Below are positions 7,284 through 13,380 of a stretch of DNA of 21,416 nucleotides, in pieces (position 1 is the stretch's first letter; every line of letters begins with the position of its first letter). The stretch lies in the IMG/VR virus record IMGVR_UViG_3300043449_000486, positions 1 through 21,416 of that record. The stretch is one strand, 5' to 3'. Source of the stretch: a virus. The translations under genes and the position numbers were made by a program. The notes beneath the pieces are model-generated. The model worked only from the letters and a program-made list of their open reading frames with translations, did not search any database and had not been told where the DNA came from.

Positions 7284-7516
7284 TACGAGACCTCCAGAGT
7301 AATTTTGCTGTTGTCCTCCTGAAGCACATACCCCGGAGTCGTCTCATCAGCAATGTAAAAAGTCGTCACAGGTGTGCCGCCATAGAGGTCAACAACACCA
7401 TCGTCGCCCACATCTTCGCCGATGCCCGCGCCCACCGCGTTGACGGCGCTTGTCTGACCAGCAAATCCGTCGGTGGTGTTCGCCTGATCTGCTACATCAC
7501 CATACCCTACGGGCAT
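7283..7516 (-). CDS. Small acidic 77-aa phage protein of unknown function
   Basis: A 77-residue, acidic, Gly/Val-rich protein starting MPVGYGDVADQANTTDGFAG and ending TPGYVLQEDNSKITLEVS. No family is recognised and no motif stands out. It is held between the 100-aa and 194-aa genes with a 2-bp gap on one side and a 1-bp TAATG overlap on the other, so it is very likely translated. It has only a weak ribosome binding site, which fits coupling to the gene before. A minor virion component is suggested by position only. Confidence 0.7.
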   Translation of the reverse strand: MPVGYGDVADQANTTDGFAGQTSAVNAVGAGIGEDVGDDGVVDLYGGTPVTTFYIADETTPGYVLQEDNSKITLEVS

Positions 7517-7518
7517 AA

Positions 7519-7821
7519 TTAAATACCAGCCTGAACCAGTTTTAGGGTTGCGGTGCCATCACCAGAATTCACCAAAACCTTGATGCCAGTTACCGGGAAA
7601 GCATAGTTGCCGTCTTGATTTGTCGTCTCACCAGTGATGGTGGGGTGCGAGAACCAAGTCGTAAACCCCACAGCGGGATCATCAAAGGTGTGCTGAACGG
7701 TGTAGTCCACAGTGCCGGTCACAATTACGCCAAAACCAACATTAAAAGGCGTGATGTCAGTGTTCATCACCAAAGCAGAACTGGAGCCAACACCCGTCTT
7801 TGAAATAATTTGCACTTTCAT
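7519..7821 (-). CDS. Small beta-rich virion-type protein (100 aa)
   Basis: The start is taken at the ATG at 7821 (MKVQIISKTGV), not an upstream in-frame TTG at 7833, because GGAG lies 6 nt before this ATG and the TTG would lie between that site and the terminator tail. The 100-residue product is rich in beta-branched residues, with VGFGVIVTGTVDYTVQHTFDD, TTWFSHPTITGETTNQDG, YAFPVTGIKVLVNSGDG and TATLKLVQAGI, a small beta-sandwich pattern like decoration or stabilisation proteins. It is the first gene after the 7839-7866 terminator. The function is not recognised. Confidence 0.75.
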   Translation of the reverse strand: MKVQIISKTGVGSSSALVMNTDITPFNVGFGVIVTGTVDYTVQHTFDDPAVGFTTWFSHPTITGETTNQDGNYAFPVTGIKVLVNSGDGTATLKLVQAGI

Positions 7822-7838
7822 ACGTATCTCCAATTCTT

Positions 7839-7866
7839 AAAAAACAGGGGCCGAAGCCCCTTTTTT
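7839..7866 (-). terminator. Strong intrinsic terminator with UUCG tetraloop (also works in the other direction)
   Basis: On the minus strand GGGGC-TTCG-GCCCC (7860-7847) is followed by TG and six T (7844-7839). This is a perfect 5-bp GC stem closed by a C(UUCG)G tetraloop, the classical Rho-independent form. On the plus strand the same palindrome is followed directly by six T (7861-7866), so it can act both ways. It begins right after the TGA of the 360-aa gene and lies before the ribosome binding site of the next gene, so it should reduce or end head-gene transcription before the downstream genes. Confidence 0.9.
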
Positions 7867-8948
7867 CAATTAACGTTGCCGCCCTTTTTGCGTTGAGGAA
7901 CGACAGTCGTTGATTCCCGAGTCTTCGTAACAGCGCCCGGTGCAGATCCCAACGCACCCTTGACCTTGTCCACCAATGGGCGGATATAGGTCATCGGGTT
8001 TAGCGCGTCACTCAAAGCCTTGTTTTCTTCAGCTTCCCGCTCGTAATGGGCCTTAAAGCCCTTTGACTCACGCTCGGATTGCTTGTCCGACAAGCCACCC
8101 CCATTTTTTCTCTGAACCTTCCCGCCATTCTTGAAAGTTCCAGAAAGCTGGTTGATGACTACCGGAGGTGTTGGCTTTTTATGACCTTGCGGCATCGCCA
8201 CAGGTTTCCCCGTATTAACAAGGCCCCCCGTGGCGAAAGCTTTTTTTAGGGCACCACCTTTCTTGTAGCCCCCAGCATTAGCTTTCTTGACTTCGCCGGT
8301 CGTGGTGTTGGTCTTTCCCGGCGGAGTGCCAACTACGTTACCTTCAACGTAATCCATCACGCCACCATGGCTCTTGCGAGCGACCTTGCCACCATTCTTG
8401 TATCCACCAGCATTGGCATTTTTGACGCTACCAGTCTTGGCGGGCGAATTATCACGATTGGCTTCGTGCATCAGGGTAGTTTTGTACGGCCCCACACCCC
8501 TCTCAGACTTGATGATGCCGCCAGAGGCAAACCCTGCAGCCCCCATCGCAACACCACCAGATTTGAGTTTGAGTTTGGTGCCTTTGCCACCTTTATGCTC
8601 TTGCGCATCATGCTGTGCCATGGCCTTCTTAATCATGGCTTTGTCTTGCGCGACATCTCCGCCACTCTTCATGGGACGTTGCCGTGCCATTTGCGCCATC
8701 ATCATCGCCTTACGCCGATCCGCCATTGAAGGACGACGCGGGGCAGCAGCCTCAAGAGGCGCGGCGCTTCCACCAACCATTGGCAGACCACGAACGCCCA
8801 TAGGGCCACCATCAAACTTGTGCATCGGCTTATGACCGCTTTCCGCCTTTGCACTGCCCTTTACAGAAACGTGGCCACCTTTCTTCAACTTAAGCATGAC
8901 TGAAGGTTCAGTGGTTTCCATCTTCACCATCGGTTTGAATTGACCCAT
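7866..8948 (-). CDS. Lys/Gly-rich repeat protein with K-x-G-G motifs (360 aa)
   Basis: A 360-residue, strongly basic, low-complexity protein. The motif K-[KSN]-G-G followed by a hydrophobic residue within two positions recurs at about 22, 94, 129, 184, 229, 273 and 354, with related ASGG and ATGG at 141 and 239. A ~20-residue direct repeat is present (about 171-192 and 216-236), both containing NANAGGYK or KANAGGYK. The C-terminal third has a helical, charged stretch (LSDKQSERESKGFKAHYERE). AAGGA lies 6 nt before the ATG. It follows the 149-aa capsid-region gene and precedes the terminator. No enzyme domain is seen; binding to DNA, membrane or capsid is possible from charge but not shown. Confidence 0.78.
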   Translation of the reverse strand: MGQFKPMVKMETTEPSVMLKLKKGGHVSVKGSAKAESGHKPMHKFDGGPMGVRGLPMVGGSAAPLEAAAPRRPSMADRRKAMMMAQMARQRPMKSGGDVAQDKAMIKKAMAQHDAQEHKGGKGTKLKLKSGGVAMGAAGFASGGIIKSERGVGPYKTTLMHEANRDNSPAKTGSVKNANAGGYKNGGKVARKSHGGVMDYVEGNVVGTPPGKTNTTTGEVKKANAGGYKKGGALKKAFATGGLVNTGKPVAMPQGHKKPTPPVVINQLSGTFKNGGKVQRKNGGGLSDKQSERESKGFKAHYEREAEENKALSDALNPMTYIRPLVDKVKGALGSAPGAVTKTRESTTVVPQRKKGGNVN

Positions 8949-8950
8949 GA

Positions 8951-9400
8951 TTAGTCCTTCTGCGCATAAACCACCGTCAGGCGGAAAACACCCTGAGTAG
9001 TGGAAACAGTGCCATTGGGATCAACGGTGATGTAGACAGTCTGATTGGTCGAGATGTTTGCCATCGCCAGCGTTTGCGCCGCAGTCGGGGAAAACGCCAA
9101 ACGACCACCAGCAATGCCGTCAGTTGATGACATGTATTGCGTGCCGGCAGCGGCAGAACCAACAGTAACTGCAATCGCAGTAGCAGTCCCGCCACCCACA
9201 ACGGCCGCAACCGTACCATCAACAATTATGTCAATGATCTGGGAATTGGCCGGAAGGTACACGGTGCTGCTAACGGCAGTACCCGCAGCAACAGTAGTCG
9301 CGGTCGTTGTCTGAGACATGACGACATAACCACCGTCGACAGTATCAGTCAACGATCCAGACCCCGCCCGCAGGGTTGAACCGAAATAGGTTTGAGACAT
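8951..9400 (-). CDS. Probable capsid decoration-type protein (149 aa)
   Basis: A 149-residue protein with low charge and many Thr/Val/Ala, starting MSQTYFGSTLRAGSGSLTD. It reads as a run of beta strands: YVVMSQTTTATTVAAG, STVYLPANSQIIDIIVDGT, AIAVTVGSAAAGTQYMS, TNQTVYITVDPNGT, GVFRLTVVYAQKD. This pattern and its place just after the major capsid gene suggest a head decoration or stabilisation protein. AAGGAG lies 9 nt before the ATG. The ~100-bp gap before it is filled by a stem-loop. No named family is recognised. Confidence 0.72.
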   Translation of the reverse strand: MSQTYFGSTLRAGSGSLTDTVDGGYVVMSQTTTATTVAAGTAVSSTVYLPANSQIIDIIVDGTVAAVVGGGTATAIAVTVGSAAAGTQYMSSTDGIAGGRLAFSPTAAQTLAMANISTNQTVYITVDPNGTVSTTQGVFRLTVVYAQKD

Positions 9401-9428
9401 TGTCTTTTACTCCTTAGAGAAGATGGGG

Positions 9429-9500
9429 CGAGGATTGACGGGCATCAGCGATTTCCTGTTACGGGTTTCACTGATGCCTGCGTCATTTTACAAATCCTCG
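9429..9500 (-). other. Long imperfect stem-loop in the RNA directly after the major capsid gene
   Basis: On the minus strand three perfect paired segments nest inside each other: CGAGGATT (9500-9493) with AATCCTCG (9436-9429), GACG (9484-9481) with CGTC (9440-9437), and GGCATCAG (9478-9471) with CTGATGCC (9448-9441). That makes 20 Watson-Crick pairs, with an 8-nt and a 2-nt bulge only on the 5' side and a ~22-nt apical loop. The structure starts at the base after the MCP TAA and ends before the ribosome binding site of the next gene. No T-run follows, so it is not a normal intrinsic terminator; a 3'-end protecting or processing element is more likely. Confidence 0.7.
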
Positions 9501-10415
9501 TTAGACGCCCGGAGTTCCGTACATTGCACGGGGGTCCGTAAAACCGACCTGATACCGCTCCGTCGCCTTGTAGCGCATCGAATCAGTTTCAAAGTCGCCT
9601 TCCATCGTCTTCTCCAAGCCACGGCGCATCAGAAGCTTCATGCCTTCCGGTGCGTCGGTCTGCACCCACCATGCGGTGGACGAAGACAGACGCGACAGGA
9701 CAGCAGCACCTTCGTCAAGCAGACCAATCGACTTGATCGGGTTGACGTCGTTGTTTGCCGTGCCGGTGCGCAGAACGCTCTTCAGCAGCACTTCCGCTTG
9801 GAACACATTGCCCGGAGCCACCACGAGTTGACGCGGCACCAGACGGATCTTCTTACCGTTGTTATCAACGGCTTGACGGATCTGGATCAGCATCTGCTCA
9901 AGGGAGGTTTGGGAAAGGTTCGCAGCAGTGGTTAGCAGGTTGCTGAACGTGCCGTTCACGATTGGGTGAGAGGCACTGTTCAGCGCAACACCGTCGCCGC
10001 CCGGATAGGACGAGTTGAAAGCGCGGTTCAGCACATTGGCCGCCAGCGTTTCTTTCGTCTCAATCAGGGACTGCGCAAGGTGCTTCGCATACACTTGCCC
10101 GATACGGATGTGGTCGCCATCCTCCACCAGCACTTTGGTCAACGCAAAGGCCAAGCCATAAACGTTGTACACATAACGCTGAAGGAACAGGACGCCACCT
10201 TGCTGATACGCAACCGCAGTGCCGTCAGGCAGTTGCGGAGCCGCACCAAAGCCGTAAAGTACCGGCTCTTCATGGTAGTTGCGCGGAATGCCGTTCTGCT
10301 CGCGGAAAACCCGCGACCATTCATCAGCACGTTGGTCATAGACGCCGTCGAAACATTCGTTGAGGATCGGCTCAACAATCGAGCGGAAGTCTGTACTTCT
10401 CATCGGAGCAGCCAT
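9501..10415 (-). CDS. Major capsid protein (MCP)
   Basis: A 304-residue protein starting MAAPMRSTDFRSIVEPILNE. It has features expected of an HK97-fold coat protein: an N-terminal helical arm, LIETKETLAANVLNRAFNSS (long spine-like helix), LEQMLIQIRQAVDNNGKKI, then RLVPRQLVVAPGNVFQAE (the typical coat-protein strand naming a reference value), NPIKSIGLL, WWVQTD and a C-terminal DSMRYKATERYQVGFTDPRA. GGGAGG lies 7 nt before the ATG, the strongest ribosome binding site of this region, and a promoter and 5' hairpin lie upstream, as suits the most abundant virion protein. It is shorter than the P22 coat (~430 aa). Assignment is by pattern and position; the exact family is not certain. Confidence 0.88.
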   Translation of the reverse strand: MAAPMRSTDFRSIVEPILNECFDGVYDQRADEWSRVFREQNGIPRNYHEEPVLYGFGAAPQLPDGTAVAYQQGGVLFLQRYVYNVYGLAFALTKVLVEDGDHIRIGQVYAKHLAQSLIETKETLAANVLNRAFNSSYPGGDGVALNSASHPIVNGTFSNLLTTAANLSQTSLEQMLIQIRQAVDNNGKKIRLVPRQLVVAPGNVFQAEVLLKSVLRTGTANNDVNPIKSIGLLDEGAAVLSRLSSSTAWWVQTDAPEGMKLLMRRGLEKTMEGDFETDSMRYKATERYQVGFTDPRAMYGTPGV

Positions 10416-10428
10416 TTTTTAGCCTCCC

Positions 10429-11001
10429 TTAGATGGCATTAACGGTCGCGCGGTACTGCGACTCGTTTATGGTTACCCGTACAATCGTGTACGCATCGCC
10501 CCATGCATTGTCTACGTAGGGTGCCAAGTCAACGATCTGCAGTTGCGCACTGTTTCCAGAACCAACCAAGGTGGTGGAAATGGTACACGCCGACAGTCCG
10601 GTGGTGGTGGAACCTGCCGTCGCATTGGACAGGTCGGCCATGTCGCCGATTGCCGTTTGCGCAAGAGATCCATCCGCCTGAATTTCATAAACGATGTTCG
10701 GATCGTTGTAGAAATAGGCAACGCACGAACCAGTCTGGTACGCGGTAGACGCCGGCCAGTAGTTCGATACACGACGACGACCCGTGGTGTCAGTCCATTC
10801 AACACCAGCAAAGGCGCCCTGAAACGAATCGCCAGCCGCAGCTTGGACGATGTTCCCCGAAGAATTAAGCTTTACCGCTTGGCCCTTCAGAATGTCGCTC
10901 GAATAACCGGAAGCAATGCCACCAGCAATCGCTTGCGCACGATCCAGCCCAGACGGGTGGAAAGCAGGCCTCATCCCAAAGGGAGCATTTGTTGCACTCA
11001 T
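10429..11001 (-). CDS. Capsid-associated / decoration-type protein ahead of the MCP gene (190 aa)
   Basis: A 190-residue protein starting MSATNAPFGMRPAFHPSGLD, then YSSDILKGQAVKLNSSGNI and a mostly beta C-terminal part with GAFAGVEWTDTTGRRRVSN, SCVAYFYNDPNIVYEIQADG and VDNAWGDAYTIVRVTINESQYRA. This head-region type is common in environmental phages directly next to the MCP gene. AGGAG lies 6 nt before the ATG. It is the first structural gene after the 11235-11263 promoter, and the MCP follows after 13 bp, so both should be made from one transcript. Decoration or capsid-vertex role is inferred. Confidence 0.78.
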   Translation of the reverse strand: MSATNAPFGMRPAFHPSGLDRAQAIAGGIASGYSSDILKGQAVKLNSSGNIVQAAAGDSFQGAFAGVEWTDTTGRRRVSNYWPASTAYQTGSCVAYFYNDPNIVYEIQADGSLAQTAIGDMADLSNATAGSTTTGLSACTISTTLVGSGNSAQLQIVDLAPYVDNAWGDAYTIVRVTINESQYRATVNAI

Positions 11002-11100
11002 ATTAAGCTCCTGAATTGAATTGAAAAAGGGTTTGACTACTACGCCACGCCTTCCGCGTTCGAAAACGCTCCTAGTCGTGCGTTTCAGCCCAGTTTTTTT

Positions 11101-11190
11101 TCACCATGGGTCGAAGGTGCTTTCGTTGCACTTACGACGCCCGTTGCAGGCATCCGGCTCCGTACTACATTTTTGCAGTCTACCAGCCAT
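11101..11190 (-). CDS. Possible 29-aa Cys-containing leader peptide
   Basis: An ATG at 11190 opens a 29-codon frame ending in TGA at 11103-11101. The peptide begins MAGRLQKCSTEPDAC and has three cysteines (C8, C15, C21) and a FDPW end. There is no clear ribosome binding site, and the start lies at the edge of the 5' stem-loop of the predicted transcript, so translation could depend on its folding. It looks more protein-like than a random frame but is short; it may be nothing. Confidence 0.25.
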   Translation of the reverse strand: MAGRLQKCSTEPDACNGRRKCNESTFDPW

Positions 11191-11225
11191 CAAAACTTTT
11201 TTAAGCTTTTCCGGACTGGCAGACT
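11177..11225 (-). other. Stem-loop at the predicted 5' end of the capsid mRNA
   Basis: On the minus strand AGTCTGCCAG (11225-11216) pairs with CTGGTAGACT (11186-11177): nine Watson-Crick pairs and one G-U. Inside, AAAAGCTT and AAGTTTT can pair with a bulged G and an A-rich loop. The first base is about 10 nt from the -10 box, so it would form within the first few bases of the RNA. Such 5' hairpins are known to protect mRNA from RNase E, which fits a long-lived capsid message. Confidence 0.6.
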
Positions 11226-11234
11226 TATTACGCT

Positions 11235-11263
11235 TTAATAACAACAATTTTTTATTTCGTCAA
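11235..11263 (-). promoter_or_regulatory. Sigma70-like promoter for the capsid genes
   Basis: On the minus strand TTGACG (11263-11258) is separated by exactly 17 nt from TATTAA (11240-11235): five of six bases match the -35 consensus and four of six the -10. The spacer is A/T-rich. It sits in the only sizeable gap between the packaging/assembly genes and the capsid genes, and a stem-loop starts just past the predicted start point. Use by host RNA polymerase is inferred. Confidence 0.6.
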
Positions 11264-11275
11264 GTTATTTTGCGC

Positions 11276-11291
11276 CCCCGGTTTCCCGGGG
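11276..11291 (-). terminator. GC hairpin with GAAA tetraloop after the 176-aa gene (weak terminator or processing site)
   Basis: On the minus strand CCCCGG-GAAA-CCGGGG (11291-11276) is a perfect 6-bp stem with a GNRA loop, 8 nt after the TAA at 11302-11300. No T-run follows (GCGCAAAAT), so it may only slow polymerase or protect the 3' end. It stands 12 nt ahead of the -35 box, so it may insulate the upstream operon from the capsid promoter. Confidence 0.5.
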
Positions 11292-11299
11292 ATGCACTT

Positions 11300-11830
11300 T
11301 TACCTGAAAATCGGCGCAGGAATCGGTTTGTCAATGGCATCCAGCCCATCCCCCTCGATCTGCCCCAATCGCTTCCCTGAACTGTCTCGGCCCACCTGCT
11401 GCTCGGCCTGAACCCGGATTTTGCTCGCCTCTTCCAAGGGCTGCTCGTGATGAAAGTGAGTCATGATGTCCTGATAATGATCCATCGGGATCTTGTAAAG
11501 CAGCATTTCGTTACATGCGATATACCCCGTTCTTTCCCCAGCCGTGACCCGGTAATTGTCAAATCCGGGTAGTTCGTCGGACTTAACGGGGACATAGCCA
11601 AGGCGCATCCTCTTGTCAATGCTGTCGTAACTGTTCGTCGTCGACAGCCAGCAAAGGTGCCAGCCGGGGATCTCCGGTACGGATGGCAACGCACTTTGCC
11701 GCCACTCATCACGCCACATCTTCCGTCGATCCTCCGTTGAGACCATTTCCGGCACCGACCGCATTTCATCCAAAGCAGCGCGACTTTCACGCCCGGATGA
11801 CAAAGACTTCTTAATTCGTTGATCTTCCAT
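11300..11830 (-). CDS. Conserved-looking 176-aa phage protein between scaffold and capsid
   Basis: A 176-residue protein. The N-terminus is charged (MEDQRIKKSLSSGRESRAAL), then a compact core with GWHLCWLSTTNSYDSIDKRM, RLGYVPVKSDELPGFDNYRV and GYIACNEMLLYKIPMDHYQD, and a charged C-terminal helix with HHEQPLEEASKIRVQAEQQ. I recall similar cores between scaffold and capsid genes in environmental podoviruses, but no name or function. AGGAG lies 9 nt before the ATG and the previous stop is 2 bp away. It closes the upstream operon before a hairpin. A head-assembly or internal virion role is inferred. Confidence 0.75.
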   Translation of the reverse strand: MEDQRIKKSLSSGRESRAALDEMRSVPEMVSTEDRRKMWRDEWRQSALPSVPEIPGWHLCWLSTTNSYDSIDKRMRLGYVPVKSDELPGFDNYRVTAGERTGYIACNEMLLYKIPMDHYQDIMTHFHHEQPLEEASKIRVQAEQQVGRDSSGKRLGQIEGDGLDAIDKPIPAPIFR

Positions 11831-11832
11831 GA

Positions 11833-12780
11833 CTAATTACTCCTTGAGCGTTGTTCTTGAGCGTAACGGCGAATCATTTTTGCTCGTTTTTCGGGGTCTT
11901 CCCACATGCCGGCATCCTTCATCGCCCTGACCTGATCAGGCGAAAGCGTGAACGACGTTCGACCACCGCTACTGGCCGCATTTTCCCGACCGCTGCTGGT
12001 CACAACGCTTCGCGGGGTTCGTGGAGCGACCCGTTCTTCGCTCTCCTCGTACCTGTGCGGGAGCCTCTTTTGGAGTCTGGCGTCCAGTTCTTCCCAGTAA
12101 TCAGGGTCTGCCGGGTTCCAGCCTTCCTTAACCAATCGTTTATCAATGGTCAGGGCAATTTCGGAATCCTCATCGTTCCCGCTCGGGTCGTACCAGTCGT
12201 TTTTCTCCATCCACCGCGCCGCCATCTTCTGAACGTTACGGTCAGGGGCTATGGTTGGCTGTTGGCGGGGTTCCGTCGCCCTCTGCTTCAAAGCCTCCAG
12301 CGATTCAGCGGCCCGACGCGCCTCAAACCACATTTCCTGCGCATTGGCCATCCCTTCGCCGTCTTGGGCGCTCGCAGCTTCAGACATCTTCATCTTTGCA
12401 TACTGGATTCGAACCTGCTGATCTTCTATGGCCTTGTCGATTCTCGCCAATTCAGAACCATGCGTCCGTTGCTCTACGGCCGACAATCGAGCCAACAGGT
12501 CTTGATTCTGCCGCTGCAGTTGCTGGAAGCGAATGTCCTTTTCCTGCTGCTGTTGCCGGTGGTAAATCTTTTTTGCTTTGCGTTTTTCACGGCGAGCAGC
12601 ACGAATCGCTTCAGTGTCGTCAGGGTGGTCTTCTTCCTCTTCAACCTCCTTTGCGGGCTCGGCCTCAATAGTAACTTTGCCCTCTTCCTCCGGGACATCT
12701 ACGCCCTCAATTGTGGCGCTACCGTCGGATTGCTCCGCAACGACCAGTTCATCTTTTGGGATTTCTTTTTCTTCGTTCAT
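11833..12780 (-). CDS. Probable capsid scaffolding protein
   Basis: The start is taken at ATG 12780 (MNEEKEIPKDELV), which overlaps the TGA of the co-chaperonin gene (ATGA); a longer in-frame extension to 12900 would read back through that gene and gives an unlikely sequence. The 315-residue product has a very acidic N-terminus (about 20-60, with EVEEEEDHPDD), a Gln/Lys/Arg-rich coiled-coil region (about 60-165, with HRQQQQEKDIRFQQLQRQNQ), a central region with WMEKNDWYDPSGNDEDSE and a basic C-terminal helix (DPEKRAKMIRRYAQEQRSRS). Acidic, helical and ending in a basic helix is the usual shape of phage scaffolds, which bind coat protein by that end. Its place before the capsid genes agrees. 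Confidence 0.72.
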   Translation of the reverse strand: MNEEKEIPKDELVVAEQSDGSATIEGVDVPEEEGKVTIEAEPAKEVEEEEDHPDDTEAIRAARREKRKAKKIYHRQQQQEKDIRFQQLQRQNQDLLARLSAVEQRTHGSELARIDKAIEDQQVRIQYAKMKMSEAASAQDGEGMANAQEMWFEARRAAESLEALKQRATEPRQQPTIAPDRNVQKMAARWMEKNDWYDPSGNDEDSEIALTIDKRLVKEGWNPADPDYWEELDARLQKRLPHRYEESEERVAPRTPRSVVTSSGRENAASSGGRTSFTLSPDQVRAMKDAGMWEDPEKRAKMIRRYAQEQRSRSN

Positions 12781-13208
12781 ACAAATGCTCGCATTTCTAG
12801 CGGGTTGCCAGTGATTTTTGCGATGATCTCGTGATCGTTCAACACCATGAACTCCACTTTGTCCTCGCCTTCCGGTGCTCCCGGAACCATCACTTCCCAC
12901 CGATCAGCAGTCCATTTCGGCACTCGCAGATAATCACCAACATCGCACCACGAGCCTTCAGGCCACGGCTCCATTGAGTCGCGCTTTTTGAAAGCCAGCG
13001 GGCCTATCGACACCACCTTACCCACAGGATTCTGGGCTTTTTCGGTGTCTCGGGTTTCCTGCGCCAAGATAATTCCTGATGCAGTCACCCGCTTTTTCGG
13101 CATCCTCAATTGAACAAGGACTCTAGCGCCAAGGGGAATCGCACCGGGATCTACAGCAGGGAAAGCCCCCGCCAAATCAGCATCGTTAGACGCTACCGGA
13201 TTATTCAT
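12777..13208 (-). CDS. Phage GroES-like co-chaperonin
   Basis: A 143-residue protein with the GroES/Cpn10 pattern: GARVLVQLRMP (first strand), a mobile loop RVTASGIILAQETRDTEKAQ (40-59) holding the hydrophobic G-I-I-L that in GroES contacts GroEL, then PVGKVVSIGPLAF, WCDVGDYLRVPKWT and a final VEFMVLNDHEIIAKITG. GroES is ~97 residues; this one has a ~25-residue N-terminal extension and an insertion around 73-85, as in phage versions such as T4 gp31, which replace GroES to fold the phage coat protein in host GroEL. No GroEL gene is in the window. AAGGA lies 5 nt before the ATG, and the start overlaps the end of the 59-aa gene by 8 nt. Confidence 0.85.
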   Translation of the reverse strand: MNNPVASNDADLAGAFPAVDPGAIPLGARVLVQLRMPKKRVTASGIILAQETRDTEKAQNPVGKVVSIGPLAFKKRDSMEPWPEGSWCDVGDYLRVPKWTADRWEVMVPGAPEGEDKVEFMVLNDHEIIAKITGNPLEMRAFV

Positions 13209-13380
13209 TTTCTTCCTTTAACAAGTTATTGAGAATTTGCAGAGCCTCTTCCAGCCCCGCGTACTGACCGACCAGCCTTTGGTACGTCTCAAAATTCACC
13301 GCATGACCTGCAGTGAGAGAATTGGCTATTTCAGCCTGCCGTACCTTGACTTGGTCGATGAAGTCTTCGACATAACGCAT
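13201..13380 (-). CDS. Small helical 59-aa protein
   Basis: An ATG at 13380 shares one base with the TAA of the 44-aa gene (TAATG), and the frame ends in TAA at 13203-13201, overlapping the co-chaperonin start. The product starts MRYVEDFIDQVKVRQAEIAN and ends LEEALQILNNLLKEENE; it is almost wholly helical in pattern and could form a small coiled coil. Such ~60-residue helical proteins next to portal genes are common in phages but have no named role. The exact fit between its neighbours supports it. Confidence 0.72.
   Translation of the reverse strand: MRYVEDFIDQVKVRQAEIANSLTAGHAVNFETYQRLVGQYAGLEEALQILNNLLKEENE

Larger units (their letters stand above)
11002..11234 (-). promoter_or_regulatory. 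~230-nt leader of the capsid transcription unit
   Basis: This gene-free stretch runs from the predicted promoter to the 190-aa gene. It holds the 5' stem-loop (11177-11225), a possible 29-codon frame (11101-11190), GTGC...GCAC (small hairpin near 11115), and GCGTT-TTCG-AACGC (11069-11056). The GCGTTT of the last hairpin can alternatively pair with AAACGC just upstream (about 11082-11087), so two mutually exclusive folds are possible. It ends with AGGAG 6 nt before the ATG. The leader is long for a phage structural gene; post-transcriptional control is an inference. Confidence 0.5.

Noticed and set aside
7822-7833. TTG start adding four residues to the 100-aa gene
   Set aside because: The GGAG site lies between this TTG and the ATG at 7821 and is placed correctly only for the ATG.
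11041-11090. tRNA-like TTCGAA stretch in the capsid leader
   Set aside because: No acceptor stem, D-arm or CCA end can be built around it on either strand; it is better explained as a small hairpin.
11021-11380. 119-codon plus-strand frame in the capsid leader region
   Set aside because: It covers the promoter, hairpins and the end of the 176-aa gene on the other strand; its composition is Phe/Arg/Leu-rich and all neighbours run the other way.
11851-12834. 327-codon plus-strand frame
   Set aside because: It lies opposite the scaffold gene and the end of the co-chaperonin gene, whose sequence on the minus strand makes clear protein sense; the plus-strand product is a Phe/Leu/Arg-rich shadow with no recognisable domain.
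11833-12900. Longer version of the scaffold gene starting at 12900
   Set aside because: The extra 40 residues (MGSDGSGSTGRRG onward) lie within the co-chaperonin coding region in another frame and look unlike protein; the ATGA overlap at 12780 is the natural start.
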